Part shown: positions 30,444 through 32,859 of the stretch, in pieces | Layout of the letters: the number at the start of each line of letters is the position of its first letter | Numbering within the stretch: position 1 is the stretch's first letter | Source: Coriobacteriia bacterium | GTDB taxonomy: Bacteria > Actinomycetota > Coriobacteriia > Anaerosomatales > PALSA-660 | DNA length: 32,859 bases | Reading direction: 5' to 3' | Assembly (NCBI GenBank): GCA_025361885.1 | Contig: JANYJF010000058.1 | Location: 1-32,859 of the forward strand | Position numbers and translations under genes: made by a program | Notes under the pieces: model-generated | The model's database searches: none | What the model was told of the DNA's origin: nothing | What the model saw: only the letters and a program-made list of their open reading frames with translations

Positions 30444-32366
30444 TTGGGAGCGACGAGCACCGACAAGATCCGTAACGTCGTCCTGGTCGGCCATGGGGGC
30501 GCGGGGAAGACATCCCTCGCCGAGGCGATGCTCTTCATGGCAGGGGAAACGAAGCGCCTCGGCACCGTTGACGGAGGGCACTCGACCCTCGACTACGATC
30601 CCGAAGAGATCAAGCGCGGCTTCACCATCAACCTCTCGCTGGCGCCCCTCGTGCACAAAGACGTCAAGGTCAACATCATCGATACCCCCGGATTCGCGGA
30701 TTTCATGGGCGATGCCGTCGCGGGGATGGAAGCTGCGGAGATGGCGCTGTTCGTCGTCGACGCGGTCTCGGGTCCGCAGGTCCAGACGGACCGGCTGTGG
30801 GAGATCGCGGGCGATATGGGCATCGCCCGCTCTGTGTTCATCAGCCGAATGGACAAAGAACACGCCGACTTCGACGCGGTCATGACCAAGCTCGAGGCCG
30901 ACTTCGGTCACCGCGTCGGGGCCGTACAGATACCGATGGGCGCCGAGGCCGATTTCCACGGCGTCATCGACATCATCCGGATGAAGGCATATCACCACGA
31001 GGACGACGGCGAGCACATGGACGAGATCCCGGCGGAGTTCATGCCCGCGGTCGAGTCCGCTCGCGAGAAGCTCACCGACCTGGTCGCCGAGGCGGACGAG
31101 GCACTCATGGAGAAGTTCCTCGAAGGTGAGACGCTCTCGCAGGAGGACCTTGAGAAACTGCTCGGCCTAGCCATCGCGCAGGGGATCTTCATACCTGTGT
31201 TCGTCGGCAGCGCCGCCAAGCTCCAGGGCGTCGAGGACCTCCTCGACGAGATCGTGACGTTCTTCCCCGAGCCCACCGCGCACGGCCCCATGCCGACCGC
31301 GGATGGCGGCGAGGTGCCGTTCAACGTGGACGGCCCCGCCTCGGCCTTCGTCTTCAAGACGATGTCGGACCCCTACCTGGGCCGCCTGAACTTCGTGAAG
31401 GTGGTCTCGGGCACCCTGACGCCCACCATGGAGCTCGTCGACGCGCGCACCGGCAAGAAGGAGCGCGTCGCGCACATCCTCAAGATGACCGGCAAGGAGA
31501 CGAAGGACATCGAGGCGGTCCCGGCGGGCGACATAGCGGTGCTGCCGAAGCTCGGCGACGTGGTGACCAACGACACGCTCTCGATCAAAGGCGACGTGAG
31601 GTTCGCGCCGATGCCCCTGCCCGAGCCCCTCTTCGCCGTGGCCATCGTGGCCATCAACAAGACGGACGAGGACAAGCTCGGCCAAGGCACCAACAAGCTT
31701 GCCGAGGAGGAGCCCACGCTGCGGCTGCATCGCGATGCGGAGACCCACCAGACGGTGCTGTTCGCACTGGGCGACACGCAGATCGACGTCGCGATGGGCC
31801 GGCTCAAGAGCCGCTTCAACGTGGAGACGGCGCTCGAGGACATGCGCATCCCCTACCGGGAGACGATCCGGAAGGTCGCGTCAGCGCAGGGCCGCCACAA
31901 GAAGCAGACCGGCGGCTCCGGCCAGTTCGGCGACGCATGGCTTCGGCTCGAGCCGAACCCGGGCCGTGGCTACGAGTTCCTCGACGAGATCGTGGGCGGC
32001 CGCATCCCGCGCCAGTTCATCCCCCACGTGGACAAGGGCGTGCAGGACACGATGACGCAGGGTGTGCTGGCCGGGTACCCGGTCGTGGACGTCAAGGTGG
32101 CGGTCTACGACGGCAGCTACCACGCGGTCGACTCATCCGAGCTCGCATTCAAGACAGCCGCCCGCTTGGGGTTCCGAGCGGCCGCCGAGAAGGCGGACAT
32201 GGTGCTGCTCGAACCCATGGCGCACCTGACCATCACGGTCCCAGAGAGGTTCGCCGGCGACGTCATGGGCGACATGTCCTCGCGCAGAGGCAAGATCGTG
32301 GGCATGGAGAGCGTCGGCGGCAAGCAGGTCAACGAATCGCAGTACGCGCTGCACTGCAGCGGGTGA
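30444..32366 (+). CDS. elongation factor G-like GTPase, C-terminus cut by apparent chimeric junction
   Basis: This is a translation-factor GTPase of the EF-G/FusA2-like group, 640 codons against about 690 expected. The P-loop is GHGGAGKTSL, switch I RGFTINLSLAP and G3 DTPGFADF. The base motif reads SRMDKEHADF where NKxD is usual. Domains II-IV follow (QTGGSGQFGDAWLRLEP and DGSYHAVDSSELAFKTAARLGF in IV). Domain V starts at LTITVPERFAGDVMGDMSSRRGKIVGME and then stops matching after GGKQV, ending NESQYALHCSG. About 50 residues are missing. The TTG at 30444 has GGAGG 9 nt upstream. Ahead of it an extended -10-like TGCTAGTGT lies at 30376-30384. As a paralogue it may act in recycling or on special ribosomes; that is not decidable here. 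Confidence 0.9.
   Translation: MGATSTDKIRNVVLVGHGGAGKTSLAEAMLFMAGETKRLGTVDGGHSTLDYDPEEIKRGFTINLSLAPLVHKDVKVNIIDTPGFADFMGDAVAGMEAAEMALFVVDAVSGPQVQTDRLWEIAGDMGIARSVFISRMDKEHADFDAVMTKLEADFGHRVGAVQIPMGAEADFHGVIDIIRMKAYHHEDDGEHMDEIPAEFMPAVESAREKLTDLVAEADEALMEKFLEGETLSQEDLEKLLGLAIAQGIFIPVFVGSAAKLQGVEDLLDEIVTFFPEPTAHGPMPTADGGEVPFNVDGPASAFVFKTMSDPYLGRLNFVKVVSGTLTPTMELVDARTGKKERVAHILKMTGKETKDIEAVPAGDIAVLPKLGDVVTNDTLSIKGDVRFAPMPLPEPLFAVAIVAINKTDEDKLGQGTNKLAEEEPTLRLHRDAETHQTVLFALGDTQIDVAMGRLKSRFNVETALEDMRIPYRETIRKVASAQGRHKKQTGGSGQFGDAWLRLEPNPGRGYEFLDEIVGGRIPRQFIPHVDKGVQDTMTQGVLAGYPVVDVKVAVYDGSYHAVDSSELAFKTAARLGFRAAAEKADMVLLEPMAHLTITVPERFAGDVMGDMSSRRGKIVGMESVGGKQVNESQYALHCSG
32347..32361. repeat. 15-bp palindrome near the EF-G break point
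   Basis: CGCTGCA-C-TGCAGCG, perfect 7-bp arms around one base, lies just after the point where EF-G similarity ends (about 32330-32340). It may mark a join between unrelated fragments, or be chance. Confidence 0.6.
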
Positions 32367-32429
32367 GGCGAATTATGGCTTCGACGGTCGCCTTGCAAGC
32401 ACAGCAACCATCTAATATCGGCTGGAGCC

Positions 32430-32549
32430 CCGCAGAAGTTCCGCGACGCTCCAAGCCTGGGCCGGACAGCCGCCGGGCCGATGGGGCGCGTCGCCGTCAT
32501 AGACCTCTGCAATGGAACCGATCAGGCACGCATCGAGTTCCTGCTCCAA
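32430..32549 (-). pseudogene. fragment of glycogen debranching enzyme C-terminus
   Basis: About 40 codons in the minus strand ([24 protein letters not shown], then [11 protein letters not shown]) match the extreme C-terminus of bacterial amylo-alpha-1,6-glucosidases, normally LG[ST][21 protein letters not shown]. Upstream the frame runs into unrelated sequence, so only a scrap of a gene is present. It probably belongs to another genome joined at the contig end, not to a broken local gene. Confidence 0.65.
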
Positions 32550-32653
32550 CCTGGTTGACGACCGCGGAGCAGTAAGAGAGGGTCTCCGGAGTTTGTCCGA
32601 AGGCGGTGAGCTGGGCATCGATGTACGGGCCGGCCGGTCAGCCTGCAGAGTGA

Positions 32654-32859
32654 CCAGTGGGTTAGGCTTCGCTGGTCGGACGGAAGATTGGGAGCGCCGT
32701 TCAGGTTCGGGCGTTCGCCCGTGGCTCCCGGCGTGGTCTGAGATCCCGATACCGAGGTCGCCAAAGACGGCGAAAAGTGCAAGCCAGAGCAGACGGTCCA
32801 GATACCGGACACGTTCCAGTCTCCGACCACCTTGCCCAAGAAGCCCTTGCTAAGAAACT
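32654..32859 (-). pseudogene. fragment resembling an acidobacterial-type TonB-dependent receptor
   Basis: About 68 codons open to the window edge on the minus strand: [21 protein letters not shown], then [22 protein letters not shown]. This matches the late barrel region of carboxypeptidase-like-domain TonB receptors (WQ.SGI.T.QSG.PF, RPNL.G.P.LP...R....WF). Such outer-membrane receptors are not expected in an actinobacterium. After LTHW the similarity ends abruptly and another sequence follows. This supports a chimeric contig end. The 493 nt from 32367 to the edge hold no intact gene. Confidence 0.55.

Noticed and set aside
32661-32667. GTTAGGC, resembling an integron attC core
   Set aside because: No matching RYYYAAC partner or attC fold was found around it, and the region looks chimeric; a 7-bp match is expected by chance.
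1-32859. CRISPR arrays, tRNA or rRNA genes, insertion sequences
   Set aside because: No regularly spaced repeats, no tRNA-like or rRNA-like sequence and no transposase were recognised on either strand by eye; a tRNAscan and ISfinder search would be needed to be certain.

Overview
The window is high-GC DNA with many GTG starts and short start/stop overlaps. Twenty-nine recognisable genes lie almost entirely on the minus strand. Gene content and order (RNase G, L21, L27, Obg, ProBA, NadD, YqeK, LytR_C protein and RsfS, next to MreBCD, PBP2 and RodA) suggest an anaerobic actinobacterium near the Coriobacteriia/OPB41 (Anaerosomatales-like) lineages. No rRNA or other marker gene is present, so this placement is an inference. 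Most of the long plus-strand ORFs in the track are antisense shadows.

Right to left, in the direction of minus-strand transcription: at the far right is a plus-strand EF-G paralogue. Its C-terminus is cut off where the contig appears to become chimeric. About 0.5 kb after the cut holds scraps of a TonB-receptor-like gene and a glycogen-debranching-enzyme-like gene that do not fit this genome. The minus-strand series begins divergently with a lipoprotein cyclophilin, a TPR membrane protein and ndk. It continues with a complete cytosolic NAD(P)-linked group 3b-type [NiFe] hydrogenase operon (hydB-hydG-hydD-hydA), a small membrane-anchored RnfB-like 4Fe-4S protein, and radC.

The cell-shape cluster follows: mreB, mreC, mreD, mrdA (PBP2), rodA. 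After it come a DUF697 protein, a TIGR03960-type radical SAM protein with its DUF2344 partner, and RNase G. A xylose-type ABC transporter operon (binding lipoprotein, single-domain ATPase, permease) with its own promoter sits between rng and the rplU-rpmA-obgE block. The left part is rplU, rpmA, obgE, proB, proA, nadD, yqeK, a degenerate LCP/LytR_C protein, rsfS, and a DMT transporter cut by the window edge.

No wholly new multi-gene system is evident. The most unusual signals are: (1) two long, perfect inverted repeats, 36 bp and 15+2+15 bp, side by side in the first 114 nt of the ABC ATPase gene; (2) a hydrogenase whose small subunit has Asp where the first proximal-cluster Cys is expected, and whose large subunit ends exactly at the final His of DPCxxCxxH; (3) an orphan RnfB-like Fe-S mini-protein beside that hydrogenase; (4) an L21 protein with a histone H1-like tail of about 109 residues; (5) an LCP domain that has lost its catalytic signature.
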